Origin: Taylorella equigenitalis ATCC 35865
Lineage (GTDB): Bacteria > Pseudomonadota > Gammaproteobacteria > Burkholderiales > Burkholderiaceae_B
Reading direction: 5' to 3'
DNA: 64,000 nucleotides
Assembly (NCBI RefSeq): GCF_000276685.1
Contig: NC_018108.1
Location: 124,001-188,000 of the forward strand
In this document: positions 8,248 through 15,902 of the stretch, piece by piece
Numbering within the stretch: position 1 is the first letter of the stretch
Layout of the letters: each line of letters opens with the position of its first letter
Notes under the pieces: model-generated
What the model was told of the DNA's origin: nothing
The model's database searches: none
Seen by the model: the letters and a program-made list of their open reading frames with translations, nothing else
Translations under genes and position numbers: made by a program

Positions 8248-8655
8248 CTACCTAGATTTCAAAACTTTCTTATATATGTTTCTTAAAAATTTTTCTGTAG
8301 AGGGTTTGTTGATAAATTCAAAACAGGTAGCTACTTGCAATGTTTTAGTATGATCTTCACTATGTTCGTAAAAGCCAATGTAATATGCACCTGGCTCCTT
8401 AAGATATTTATCAACAAATTCATTTATAGGATATAAAACATTATCAAGATCAAATTCTACGTTGCCTTCATTAATATTATTTGCCCATATCCATCCTTCT
8501 TGAGACAGAAATTTGTTTTCTTGTGTAGCTAAACAACTTGCAAAAGCAAAACTTCTCAAATCGTCCCATAGTCTTTTATTTTCTTTAGTTGAAGAATATG
8601 AGCTTGTGCTTAAAAAAGAAAAAAGAAGCATAAGAAAAATTTTATTTAACTTCAT
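8248..8655 (-). CDS. tai4: Tai4 family periplasmic immunity protein (copy B)
   Basis: A 135-residue secreted protein with signal peptide MKLNKIFLMLLFSFLSTSSY, then RSFAFASCLATQENKFLSQE, YYIGFYEHSEDHTKTLQ and VATCFEFINKPSTEKFL. The two Cys probably form the Tai4 disulfide. The start is ATG 8655 after GGGAG, overlapping the amidase stop by four bases. It should neutralise the intact Tae4 encoded just upstream at 8652-9176. The last 25 residues (KPSTEKFLRNIYKKVLKSR) are nearly identical to copy A, while the middle has diverged. Confidence 0.85.
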   Translation of the reverse strand: MKLNKIFLMLLFSFLSTSSYSSTKENKRLWDDLRSFAFASCLATQENKFLSQEGWIWANNINEGNVEFDLDNVLYPINEFVDKYLKEPGAYYIGFYEHSEDHTKTLQVATCFEFINKPSTEKFLRNIYKKVLKSR

Positions 8656-9176
8656 GATATCTCCCAAAATAGACTTCTTTTAGTTTTAATCTTTGGATTC
8701 GACTCTTTAACGTATGTCGAATAATCATCATAAGTAGGTTCTCTATAATTTATCCCGTTGTAAAGAGCAACATGACCTGTAGCATTACCAAATGGGATAT
8801 CAAAAAATACTATCCCACTTTTTAATACGAACAAATCGTCAAATGGGGTTTTAATGTCTTTTATGGTTGGTATTCCTATGGTATGTGTAAGGTATTTCTT
8901 TAGTTCATTGACTCTAAAGATAATGTGCGTTTCATCTTTAGCTTTTAGAGTCGTAACATTTAGTTTTTTAGCCAATTTAGGATCAATTAAAAATCCAGAT
9001 TTGTTCAAAGCAACACTCATCCTGCTTGCACATGCATTACCGCTTTCTCCAAAGCCACGTATATTTATATTTCTTTCAACCTGACCGCCTAGCCAAGTAT
9101 AGAGATCTTTAAGTGTGGAAAATTGTGAGTGCAGAGGAAAATTATTCCATAAATTCAAAAAAATTGGCTTTTTCAT
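8652..9176 (-). CDS. tae4: Tae4 peptidoglycan amidase effector (copy B, intact)
   Basis: A 174-residue protein with the full Tae4 layout: N-terminal FLNLWNNFPLHS, the catalytic Cys near residue 50 in GNACASRMSVALNKSG, a middle region with FRVNELKKYLTHTIGIP, the catalytic His near 132 in ATGHVALYNGINYREPTYDD, and the C-terminal Trp motif LFWEIS. It has no signal peptide, as expected for T6SS cargo delivered by the needle. It would hydrolyse D-Glu-mDAP peptide links in the periplasm of rival bacteria. It is coupled to tai4 by an ATGA overlap. This is the only Tae4 in the window without an interruption, so it is the likely active amidase of the locus. Confidence 0.9.
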   Translation of the reverse strand: MKKPIFLNLWNNFPLHSQFSTLKDLYTWLGGQVERNINIRGFGESGNACASRMSVALNKSGFLIDPKLAKKLNVTTLKAKDETHIIFRVNELKKYLTHTIGIPTIKDIKTPFDDLFVLKSGIVFFDIPFGNATGHVALYNGINYREPTYDDYSTYVKESNPKIKTKRSLFWEIS

Positions 9177-9300
9177 AATATCGATGCAAAATTTGAATTT
9201 ACAAAAATAGTAAAACTTATCTGTTTCTTAAAGATTACACACCTAAATAGTCAATATAAATCTACATTGGCTTTTTTGGCACTTTTCATAACAATAGCAT
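9029..9300. repeat. 272-bp identical direct repeat, copy B (tae4 promoter and 5-prime end)
   Basis: Second copy of the repeat described at 7839-8110. The intact tae4 (8652-9176) starts inside it. The 124 bases upstream of the start codon are shared by both copies and should hold the promoter. Beyond 9300 the sequences differ completely. Confidence 0.9.
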
Positions 9301-9395
9301 TTCTTGCCGTTTTAAATCATCGATGAAATACTTATGTAAATATGTTTTATTAGAATCGTCAGTGCTTAAAAATTCCCAAGTATTAATCCAATCTT

Positions 9396-9685
9396 ATGTT
9401 AATTTGTCGATTTGAAATCAATAGCTCCAAAAAATCAGCTAAGTTAATTTGTCCTGGTATTGGTACATTTGAAGCTTTTACTGGAAAAGAAGCCTTTTTA
9501 TACTACATCCCAAGGTTGGAAGTTGTGCTTTATTAGGTTGTATATCACTTACTTATAAAAGTGAATTTGATTTTTTAAGGGCTAAGCTTTTAAACCAAGA
9601 GCCGATGAACATTCCAAGCACAAGCATCAGAACATACGGAATCATTCTTGTTAGAGCTCTAGATTCTATTAAAAACGTATGTTAG
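9396..9685 (+). pseudogene. Tlde1-like L,D-transpeptidase effector, internally deleted
   Basis: From ATG 9396 the reading matches the intact gene at 13520-14023 for the first 34 or so codons. It then jumps across about 214 missing bases to the segment that encodes the catalytic HPK-GCITL region. The junction lies at a short repeat (AAAAGAA-type) shared by both edges, so a slipped-strand deletion is likely. The jump also changes frame, giving a stop soon after, and point changes have altered the active-site region. The last part (MNIPSTSIRTYG-like) still reads correctly and ends at TAG 9683-9685, overlapping the immunity start. This is the dead arm of the inverted repeat. Confidence 0.85.
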
Positions 9686-10242
9686 CTAAAACATTTAAAC
9701 TTTTACTGGTTATTTTTACTTTCATAGCCATTTATTATTTTGTATTTGAATTGAATGAAGAAGAATTGAAAATGTTCTTCGAACATGACCCTGAACCCTA
9801 TAATGGCGAATTTGCACTAGATGTAATAATTAAGTTCTGTCTTATTTTTATTCCTATCTCCTCCTTAGCATCTTCAATACTAATCACTTCAATTGTTAAT
9901 TTCATCAAATTCGATGCCATTAAAGTTATTTCAAATATATGCAAAATAGTTGATCAGATAATAATTTTTATTTTGCTTTTTATTGCACTCGTCTTAACGA
10001 CATCCACTCTAAATTTAAATCTAGGTTTAAGTATCCTAAATGAAGAAGAAATGGAATATGCATTCACTATTTTTGATGTAATGATGAAATTTGATATGCA
10101 ATCTGCTGAAGATATTTGGGCTTACGAATATTTTCATGCAGCATTTATTAATTCCCTGGCTGTAATAATTCTGTACGTGCTTTCAAAAATATACGACTTG
10201 ATTTATTACAAATTTGTAAGCAAACATTTGAAAGCTAGTTAA
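9679..10242 (+). CDS. Membrane immunity-type protein paired with Tlde1-like effector (left copy)
   Basis: A 187-residue membrane protein with about four TM segments: KLLLVIFTFIAIYYFVF near 7-24, then FCLIFIPISSLASSILIT, IIIFILLFIALVLTTSTL and SLAVIILYVLSKIYDL near 160-178. An acidic segment (LNEEELKMFFEHDPEP) lies between TM1 and TM2. It starts inside the end of the effector frame, the arrangement of a cognate immunity gene. Membrane-bound immunity suits a peptidoglycan-targeting toxin. It is almost identical to the inverted copy at 12963-13526, with a few changes (for example EPYNGE against DPYDGE). It remains open although its effector is deleted. Confidence 0.7.
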   Translation: MLAKTFKLLLVIFTFIAIYYFVFELNEEELKMFFEHDPEPYNGEFALDVIIKFCLIFIPISSLASSILITSIVNFIKFDAIKVISNICKIVDQIIIFILLFIALVLTTSTLNLNLGLSILNEEEMEYAFTIFDVMMKFDMQSAEDIWAYEYFHAAFINSLAVIILYVLSKIYDLIYYKFVSKHLKAS

Positions 10243-10506
10243 AAAATATCCCATGTTATGTAAAATTTGTATGGATCAAGTTTGATAACTATATTTTCTC
10301 TAGGAGAATAGGCAGAGGACTCCTTTTCTTCCCTAAGGTATTTACGTACAGTATTTCTAGAAACATCAAGCTCTTTTGTGAGCTTAATCGAATAACCCAG
10401 CTGATATAAGTTTTTAATGAACAAAATCGCCTCCTCATCTAACTTGAATTGCGACCTAAAAAATCGCTATTCTAACTAATTAGAGGGAGTCCATTTTAAT
10501 TGCCGA
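10239..10506 (-). mobile_element. IS21-type end with istA N-terminal fragment (left)
   Basis: The minus-strand frame 10424-10239 encodes 61 residues with a helix-turn-helix (YSIKLTKELDVSRNTVRKYL) characteristic of the N-terminus of IS21-family transposase IstA. It is cut off where it meets the end of the immunity gene. Upstream on the minus strand, up to 10506, runs one terminal-repeat unit (TCGGCAATTAAAATGG). The catalytic DDE domain and istB are absent, so this is a relic that cannot move by itself. The same 61 residues occur at 12781-12966. Confidence 0.75.
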
Positions 10507-10616
10507 TTACACCACAAAATAGTAAAGTGCCATAACCTTATTTTTGTTCAAGTAACTATAAGTTCATAATACTTATTTATATTTATAATGCTTTAAGAAT
10601 TTTTCTTTCATTAAGT

Positions 10617-11269
10617 ATGGTTTATAAAGGTATAGATTGCTTTAAGCACTCAGATGATGGATTTTGGAGGGTTAAACTGAATAGTCATTTAGAAGTATCT
10701 GTTCCCTCTTATACAAGAGTTATTCTTGGTGAGATTAAGAACGATAGGCGATTTTTTTATTTTATGAAGGGTTATATAAAAATCAGGAAGCTTCAATAAG
10801 TTTAAAAAATGGTGACCCTTTCATGGGTAGGATGCTTAATTATAGAGAGAATGTTAATTTGGTTTTGAATCTTAATGTTAGTGCTAGTAGCAACGAACAG
10901 GAACAAATTGATGGAATCCTTGTAACCCCTATAGGTAACTTGCATTGTAAATCATGGGGTAGACCCTATCACCCAGGGTTTCAAATAATTTTAGACTCTA
11001 TTTATAGAATTAAGTTTCCTGATTATCCTCATAAAGGATCTACTACATATAATACTGATACACATTTATATAAAGTATGGTTTGGTCTTGAATTACTAAT
11101 AGGTAGTGAAAACATAACAGACCGCTATCTTCATATTGGACAAACCTCTCATGGTTGTGTGTCATGCTCGGGTGGTGAATTATGGACAAGTTTATGTGAG
11201 TACCTATTAACAAGCAGAGTTAAAAATAATTTTGATACTGTAGGGTTTTTAAAGGTTAATTATATATGA
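10617..11269 (+). pseudogene. L,D-transpeptidase-like putative T6SS effector, -1 frameshift at T7
   Basis: ATG 10617 opens a frame that ends at 10799. The -1 frame continues past a T7 run (10752-10758) as FLFYEGLYKNQEASISLKNG, then on to TGA 11267-11269. Joined, it would be about 217 residues. The C-terminal half has ILVTPIGNLHCKSWG and the motif YLHIGQTSHGCVSCSGGELW. His followed by SHGCV is the catalytic signature of YkuD-type L,D-transpeptidases. No signal peptide is seen. The next gene, a secreted protein, starts in an ATGA overlap as immunity genes do in this region. The order and motif suggest a peptidoglycan-targeting effector distinct from the Tlde1-like one. The alternative start at ATG 10823 would keep the SHGC part as a 148-residue protein. 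Confidence 0.6.
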
Positions 11270-11886
11270 ACTTAAAAAATAGTTTTATTTATATTTTTGT
11301 GTGTGTATTGATTACTATAAATCCATCTTTAGCTAACAATGATAGAAATAAAACTAAAGATGAATTCATTAAAAGTGTCCTGGAAACAAGAGAAAGCTAT
11401 CCAAAATATAAGATTAATAAATTATTTGAAGAAGGTAAAAAAAAGAAATGGGATTCAAGGGATGAGTTAGTATATCGTCCAAGCCCACAAGGAAAAATTT
11501 TCTGTAGTGAAGTTCTTATTTACCCAACTGCAGAATCTGCTTATGAGTGTGCATTCAGTTATTTTATTCCTTATATGGCATATAGATCCGAAGTAAGTCC
11601 AGAATCTAATGAAATGATGCATTTGTGGATAAGTATCTACTTAGAACTAGCTAGAATATTGTTAGAGAAATATGACCATCACTATGCGTATTATTACTCC
11701 AAATACGATAATAAGGACTTTTGGCAAGATAAAGTAAATCATCTGCAGAATTGTTTGGATAAATACACAGCAAATTTTTCAAATAAAGATATAGATATGT
11801 CATGCATTACACCTATAAGATCACCTTATTTAAATAAACCGAGGAGATTACCAAAAGAGGTGTTAAGGAGAATTTTAGAGAATTAA
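11266..11886 (+). CDS. Secreted putative immunity protein for the SHGC effector
   Basis: A 206-residue protein with signal peptide (SFIYIFVCVLITINPSLA). The mature part is mostly helical and charged, with four Cys (GKIFCSEVL, AYECAFSYF, LQNCLDKY, DMSCITP) that could form two disulfides in the periplasm. The start overlaps the stop of the preceding putative effector (ATGA), so they are coupled. A paralog lies at 12038-12635. I know no named family. Its immunity role is inferred from secretion, coupling and the pattern of neighbouring pairs. Confidence 0.65.
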   Translation: MNLKNSFIYIFVCVLITINPSLANNDRNKTKDEFIKSVLETRESYPKYKINKLFEEGKKKKWDSRDELVYRPSPQGKIFCSEVLIYPTAESAYECAFSYFIPYMAYRSEVSPESNEMMHLWISIYLELARILLEKYDHHYAYYYSKYDNKDFWQDKVNHLQNCLDKYTANFSNKDIDMSCITPIRSPYLNKPRRLPKEVLRRILEN

Positions 11887-12037
11887 TATCTTGGAAGTCT
11901 GCAACTCTTTTTTGGGGAAAAAAGTTTCGCATATTCAGACTTGCATATAAAAATTTATGAGCCTGTAATTTTCATGTATAACTCATCACCTAAACTTCCA
12001 AATAAGCAACCCATTTTGGCTCTGTTGAATGTGATTT

Positions 12038-12635
12038 ATGAATAAAGTTTTAAGGTTGTTTTTCGCATTAATTTTATCTAGCTTTTCTGAGTGTGTACTT
12101 TCATCACCAGAAATAGATGCTGAAGCTATTGTTCAAAAAATATTCAAGAAAGAATGTTTCAGAGGCTGATAAGAACAAATTCGTTAAGGCTTTGCAGCAA
12201 GATATAATTAGAGAACATTACTATGGACCATATGGTCTATTTAAGTATTACTGTGCACCGAATTATCCTACTTTAGAAACTTTGTTTAAATGCGAACATG
12301 CACTTTATTTTATAGCATTAACAAAATTTAAAGATAAAGATAATGACCTATCTGTACTCAATGATATTGAATCGAGATTATTAGCGGTTAATAAGATATT
12401 AGCCAAATTAACTCCCAATGATGAAATATTCACACACCCAAGATTGAACAATAAAAAATATTGGGAAAAAAGGGCTGACATATTATTAAAGTGTGTGGAA
12501 TTATTTAGAACTTCGGGAAAGCCAGTTACAACTAGTGAATGTAAAAAAGTAACTCCTTCTGCACTCACAGGAAAGCCCTGGAGGTTTGTGCCTGAGTTTA
12601 AAAAAACTCTCGACAAGGTTCCACTAGTTGAGTAG
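12038..12635 (+). pseudogene. Second putative immunity paralog, +1 frameshift at A6
   Basis: ATG 12038 gives a signal peptide (VLRLFFALILSSFSEC) and then EIDAEAIVQK. At a run of six A (12135-12140) this frame goes off to a stop at about 12170. The +1 frame continues as NVSEADKNKFVKALQQDI and carries the conserved features of the upstream paralog: YYCAPNYPTLETLFKCEHAL, LLKCVELF and TSECKKVTPSALTGKPWRF. It ends at 12635. One extra A would explain it. From ATG 12117 a 172-residue form lacking the signal peptide could be made, but it would stay in the cytoplasm. Likely a recently broken spare immunity gene. Confidence 0.6.
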
Positions 12636-12672
12636 CTATTTTAAAAAACTGTCATTATGTATACAATTTTGT

Positions 12673-12966
12673 TGTCGGCAATCGTAAAATGACCCCAGTC
12701 GGCAATTAAAATGGACTCCCTCTAATTAGTTAGAATAGCGATTTTTTAGGTCGCAATTCAAGTTAGATGAGGAGGCGATTTTGTTCATTAAAAACTTATA
12801 TCAGCTGGGTTATTCGATTAAGCTCACAAAAGAGCTTGATGTTTCTAGAAATACTGTACGTAAATACCTTAGGGAAGAAAAGGAGTCCTCTGCCTATTCT
12901 CCTAGAGAAAATATAGTTATCAAACTTGATCCATACAAATTTTACATAACATGGGATATTTTTTAA
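12673..12966 (+). mobile_element. IS21-type end with istA N-terminal fragment (right)
   Basis: TGTCGGCAATCGTAAAATGA at 12673 is followed by a second unit GTCGGCAATTAAAATGG from about 12698. Repeated terminal units like these are usual at IS21-family ends. The istA fragment follows at 12781-12966 (61 residues, HTH segment), apparently from TTG, and is cut at the end of the convergent immunity gene. This end keeps one more terminal unit than the left relic. No istB is present. Confidence 0.75.
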
Positions 12967-13526
12967 CTAGCTTTCAAATGTTTGCTTACAAATTTGTAAT
13001 AAATCAAGTCGTATATTTTTGAAAGCACGTACAGAATTATTACAGCCAGGGAATTAATAAATGCTGCATGAAAATATTCGTAAGCCCAAATATCTTCAGC
13101 AGATTGCATATCAAATTTCATCATTACATCAAAAATAGTGAATGCATATTCCATTTCTTCTTCATTTAGGATACTTAAACCTAGATTTAAATTTAGAGTG
13201 GATGTCGTTAAGACGAGTGCAATAAAAAGCAAAATAAAAATTATTATCTGATCAATTATTTTGTGTATATTTGAAAGAACATTAATGGCATCGAATTTGA
13301 TGAAATTAACAATAGAAGTGATTAGTATTGAAGATGCTAAGGAGGAGATAGGAATAAAAATAAGACAGAACTTAATTATTACACCTAGTGCAAATTCGCC
13401 ATCATAGGGGTCAGGGTCATGTTCGAAGAACATTTTCAATTCTTCTTCATTCAATTCAAATACAAAATAATAAATGGCTATGAAAGTAAAAATAACCAGT
13501 AAAAGTTTAAAGGTTTTAGCTAACAT
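12963..13526 (-). CDS. Membrane immunity-type protein paired with intact Tlde1-like effector
   Basis: A 187-residue four-TM protein, near-identical to 9679-10242. TM segments lie near residues 7-24, 48-68, 88-108 and 158-178, with acidic loops (EEELKMFFEHDPDPYDGEF; LNEEEMEYAFTIFD). It starts inside the effector frame (ATGTTAG overlap), which couples the two. It should protect the producer from its own L,D-transpeptidase-type toxin, acting in or on the inner membrane. Differences from the left copy cluster around residues 85-92 (INVLSNIHKI against IKVISNICKI). Confidence 0.7.
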   Translation of the reverse strand: MLAKTFKLLLVIFTFIAIYYFVFELNEEELKMFFEHDPDPYDGEFALGVIIKFCLIFIPISSLASSILITSIVNFIKFDAINVLSNIHKIIDQIIIFILLFIALVLTTSTLNLNLGLSILNEEEMEYAFTIFDVMMKFDMQSAEDIWAYEYFHAAFINSLAVIILYVLSKIYDLIYYKFVSKHLKAS

Positions 13527-14023
13527 ACGTTTTTAATAGAATCTAGAGCTCTAACAAGAATGATCCCGTATGTTCTGATGCTTGTGTTTGGAATGTTCAT
13601 CGGCTCTTGGTTTAAAAGCTTAGCCCTTAAAAAATCAAATTCACTTTTATATGTAAGGGTTATACAACCTAATGAAGCACCTCTTCCAACCTTGGGATGG
13701 AGTCTAAAAAGGCTTCTTTCATTTGAATTATAAGTCGTAAAGTCGTCAATTTTATTATCGACTCTAAATAGAGCAAACCAGTCATCTTTCAGTGTTGGTT
13801 TGGGATTAATACCGAAATACTTAAGAGTTTCCTTGTAATGTCCCAAAGGTCTATCAACAATCCAGTAACTACCTGGAGGAATAGGAGCGTAGGTTATATG
13901 AGCACACTCCAATCTATTGGTATAGGGTTCTTTTCCAGTAAAAGCTTCAAATGTACCAATACCAGGACAAATCAACTTAGCTGATTTTTTGGAGCTATTG
14001 ATTTCAAATCGACAAATAAGCAT
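13520..14023 (-). CDS. Tlde1-like L,D-transpeptidase family T6SS effector (DUF2778)
   Basis: A 167-residue protein. The N-terminal half has CPGIGTFEAFTGKEPYTNR and APIPPGSYWIVDRPLG; the active-site motif is RLHPKVGRGASLGCITL near residues 108-124. His plus the S-x-GC motif matches the Tlde1/DUF2778 family, whose members act on tetrapeptide stems and exchange D-amino acids in the target periplasm. No signal peptide is present, as expected for T6SS cargo. It is coupled to the membrane immunity gene that begins within its last codons. This is the intact member of the inverted-repeat pair. Confidence 0.85.
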   Translation of the reverse strand: MLICRFEINSSKKSAKLICPGIGTFEAFTGKEPYTNRLECAHITYAPIPPGSYWIVDRPLGHYKETLKYFGINPKPTLKDDWFALFRVDNKIDDFTTYNSNERSLFRLHPKVGRGASLGCITLTYKSEFDFLRAKLLNQEPMNIPNTSIRTYGIILVRALDSIKNVC

Positions 14024-14060
14024 GAAATTAGTATGATTACTCTAAATATTTACTACTTAC

Positions 14061-14088
14061 AATGATAATGAATCTTATTTTCATTATT
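14061..14088. promoter_or_regulatory. Fur-box-like imperfect palindrome upstream of the Tlde1-like gene
   Basis: AATGATAATGA and TTTCATTATTG face each other across ATCTTAT, 38 bases upstream of the effector start codon. About 14 of 19 positions match the classical GATAATGATAATCATTATC box. AT-rich background raises the chance of a false hit. Confidence 0.35.
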
Positions 14089-14370
14089 GTTTCAATGGTA
14101 ATTTCAGATTGACTATTGCAATTATATATTTGAAATTTTAAATCGTATAAGGCAGAAAACGTAGTCCAGGGGTGAATGATATCGCAAAGAAGCAAATGAG
14201 AAATGTCAAATGCAGTTCAGATATGTCTGCTAGCTAATGTTTTAAATCTTTATGAAACAGATAAATTTTAGTATTTCGGAAAATTAAAATAATTGAATTG
14301 TTAATATAAAAAATTTATTTTTTAAATTCATTAAATAAATTTTCGTAACACTCGCAATAACCCATTTGCT

Positions 14371-14789
14371 AATACCTTTATACGAGGCTTTGGATAAAGC
14401 GGTAATGCATGTGCTAGTAGGATTAGTGTTGCTTAGAATAAGTCGGGTTTATAAATTGATTCCATAATAATTAAGAAACTGAAAATAAAAACTTTAAAGG
14501 CTAAAGTTGGAACGCTCATTAACTTTAGAATGAGTGAACTTAAGAAATACCTTACACATATCATAGGAGCTCCAAGCTTAAAATACATTAAAACCCCATT
14601 TGATGATTAGTTAAAATTGAAAAGTGAGATATTTTTTTGATATCCCATTTGGTAAAGCTACAGCCCTATTCACTCTAAAGAATGGGACAAATTATAGATA
14701 ACCTACCTTCGATGATTACTTTACATATGTCAAAGAGTCAAATCCAAAAAAATAAAACTCAAAGAAGTTTATTTTGGGGGATAGTATGA
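14371..14789 (+). pseudogene. Tae4 relic (copy C)
   Basis: The plus strand from about 14371 to TGA 14787-14789 aligns with the intact tae4: TACGAGGCTTTGGATAAAGC, then the stretch around the catalytic Cys codon (GCATGTGCTAGTAGGAT), ACTTAAGAAATACCTTACAC, a region matching the catalytic His site in which GGTAAAGCTACAGCC has lost the His codon, and the ending TTTGGGGGATA. Several stops and shifts interrupt it, and its 5-prime end is missing. It is a decayed third copy in opposite orientation to copies A and B. Confidence 0.8.
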
Positions 14790-15190
14790 GATTTATTAAA
14801 TTTAAGTATTTTTATTCTATCCGTTTTAGGTTCAATCTCTTAATCAGCATCTAAAGAAAACAAAGGAATATGGCATAATTTGAGAAGTTTTACTTTTTTC
14901 AAGTTGTTTTGCTGGACAAGACAACAAAATCTTGTCTCTAGAAGGGATTATATGGGCCAAAATATATATGAAGGCAACTTAGAATTTGACCTTGATAATG
15001 TTATATTTCCTATAAATGAATTAATTTATAAATCGCTAAAGGAGCCTATTACGTATTACATTGGTTTTTATAAACCTAGTGAAGATCATACTTAAACATT
15101 ACTAGTAGCTACTTGTTTTGAATATGTGAATAACCCATCTAAGATGAATTTATAAGAAATAAATACAAAAGAATTTTGAAATCTCGATAG
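14786..15190 (+). pseudogene. Tai4 relic (copy C)
   Basis: ATG 14786 overlaps the stop of the Tae4 relic as in the live pairs. The sequence aligns with tai4 copy B: a hydrophobic leader, then RSFTFFK, YEGNLEFDLDNVIFPINELI, PITYYIGFYKPSEDHT and, in another frame, a C-terminal remnant ending TAG 15188. Stop codons and shifts (for example TAA after EDHT) break it. Here both the toxin and the shield have decayed, unlike the other loci. Confidence 0.75.
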
Positions 15191-15399
15191 GATATATTAA
15201 GTTTTTATGAAATTCATTTGCTCCTTGAATTTATTTCAAACAAAATATTATTCTGAACAATAGGAAAATATGGCTAAATACAGGGTGTTATACACTTATT
15301 GTATAAGAGTGGGATATATTATATTGCGATTGACACATTGGTTTAACTTATTTGGTAGATAATAGAAATTAATCACCTTTTTTAAATTTAGAAACCGTT
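15191..15399. other. Intergenic, no gene seen
   Basis: About 210 AT-rich bases before the next Tae4-like gene. Nothing recognisable apart from likely promoter sequence; no coding frame is supported. Confidence 0.4.
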
Positions 15400-15902
15400 A
15401 TGAGCCGACCACAATACATTGATCTAACAAAACAATATCCTCAAAGAAGTTTATATAAAGATTATATTACGTTGCATAAACATTTGGGGGGTACTGCAGC
15501 ACTAAATTTAGGTAAAGAGTTCATTAATACTTGTGCTACACGTATAAGTGTCGCCCTTAATGGTGCAGGTCATACAATTGACTCCTATTATTTAAATAAA
15601 ATTGGTTTCCAATATTTTTCAGACAAAAATAAAAAACCGATAATCTATAGATTAGATGTATTAGTTAAATATTTGACTTATAAGTGGGGTAAACCAGAAA
15701 TTTCTAAAAAAATACTATTGAAGATTTTGGTAGAAATAAGGGAATAATGTATTTTAATATAGCTTTTAAAGATGCTTCAGGGCATATAACACTTTTTAAT
15801 GGATCTGGAACTAATTTTGGAAAATTCCCTGATATGGTCCATGACGATTATTTTGGTCATAAGGCTTTGAATTACGTGAGTTTATGGATATTAAAAGATT
15901 AG
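15400..15902 (+). pseudogene. Tae4-like amidase effector (divergent type), -1 frameshift at A7
   Basis: ATG 15400 begins MSRPQYIDLTKQYPQRS and reaches LHKHLGGTAALNLGKEF and the catalytic Cys in NTCATRISVALNGAG. The frame fails at A7 (15706-15712). The -1 frame continues NTIEDFGRNKGIMYFNI and carries the catalytic His in DASGHITLFNGSG, ending at TAG 15900-15902. Corrected length is about 167 residues, near the 174 of the intact Tae4, though it lacks the usual WELS end. The next gene starts 19 bases before its stop. It is a separate Tae4 lineage, not a copy of those at 7-9 kb. One missing base is the only lesion seen. Confidence 0.75.

Larger units (their letters stand above)
9396..10506. repeat. 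Large inverted repeat, left arm
   Basis: This segment is an inverted copy of 12699-14023. It holds the truncated Tlde1-like effector, its immunity gene, an istA N-terminal fragment and part of an IS21-type end. The right arm is about 214 bases longer because it still has the full effector. Outside both ends the sequences are unrelated. The outer boundary lies at the effector start codon and the inner boundary inside the IS end (TCGGCAATTAAAATGG). Confidence 0.9.
12699..14023. repeat. Large inverted repeat, right arm
   Basis: Right arm of the inverted repeat, partner of 9396-10506. It has the complete Tlde1-like effector. The 2.2 kb between the arms (10507-12698) carries the SHGC effector and its two partners, so the arms frame that cargo. 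Recombination between the arms would invert it. Confidence 0.9.

Noticed and set aside
10752-10758. Programmed -1 frameshifting at the T7 of the SHGC effector.
   Set aside because: In its frame the run reads A TTT TTT and then TAT, which does not give the X XXY YYZ pattern; a one-base loss or RNA slippage is more likely.
12305-12616. Minus-strand frame of 103 residues inside the second immunity paralog.
   Set aside because: The plus strand has Cys motifs conserved with the neighbouring paralog; the minus frame is a shadow.
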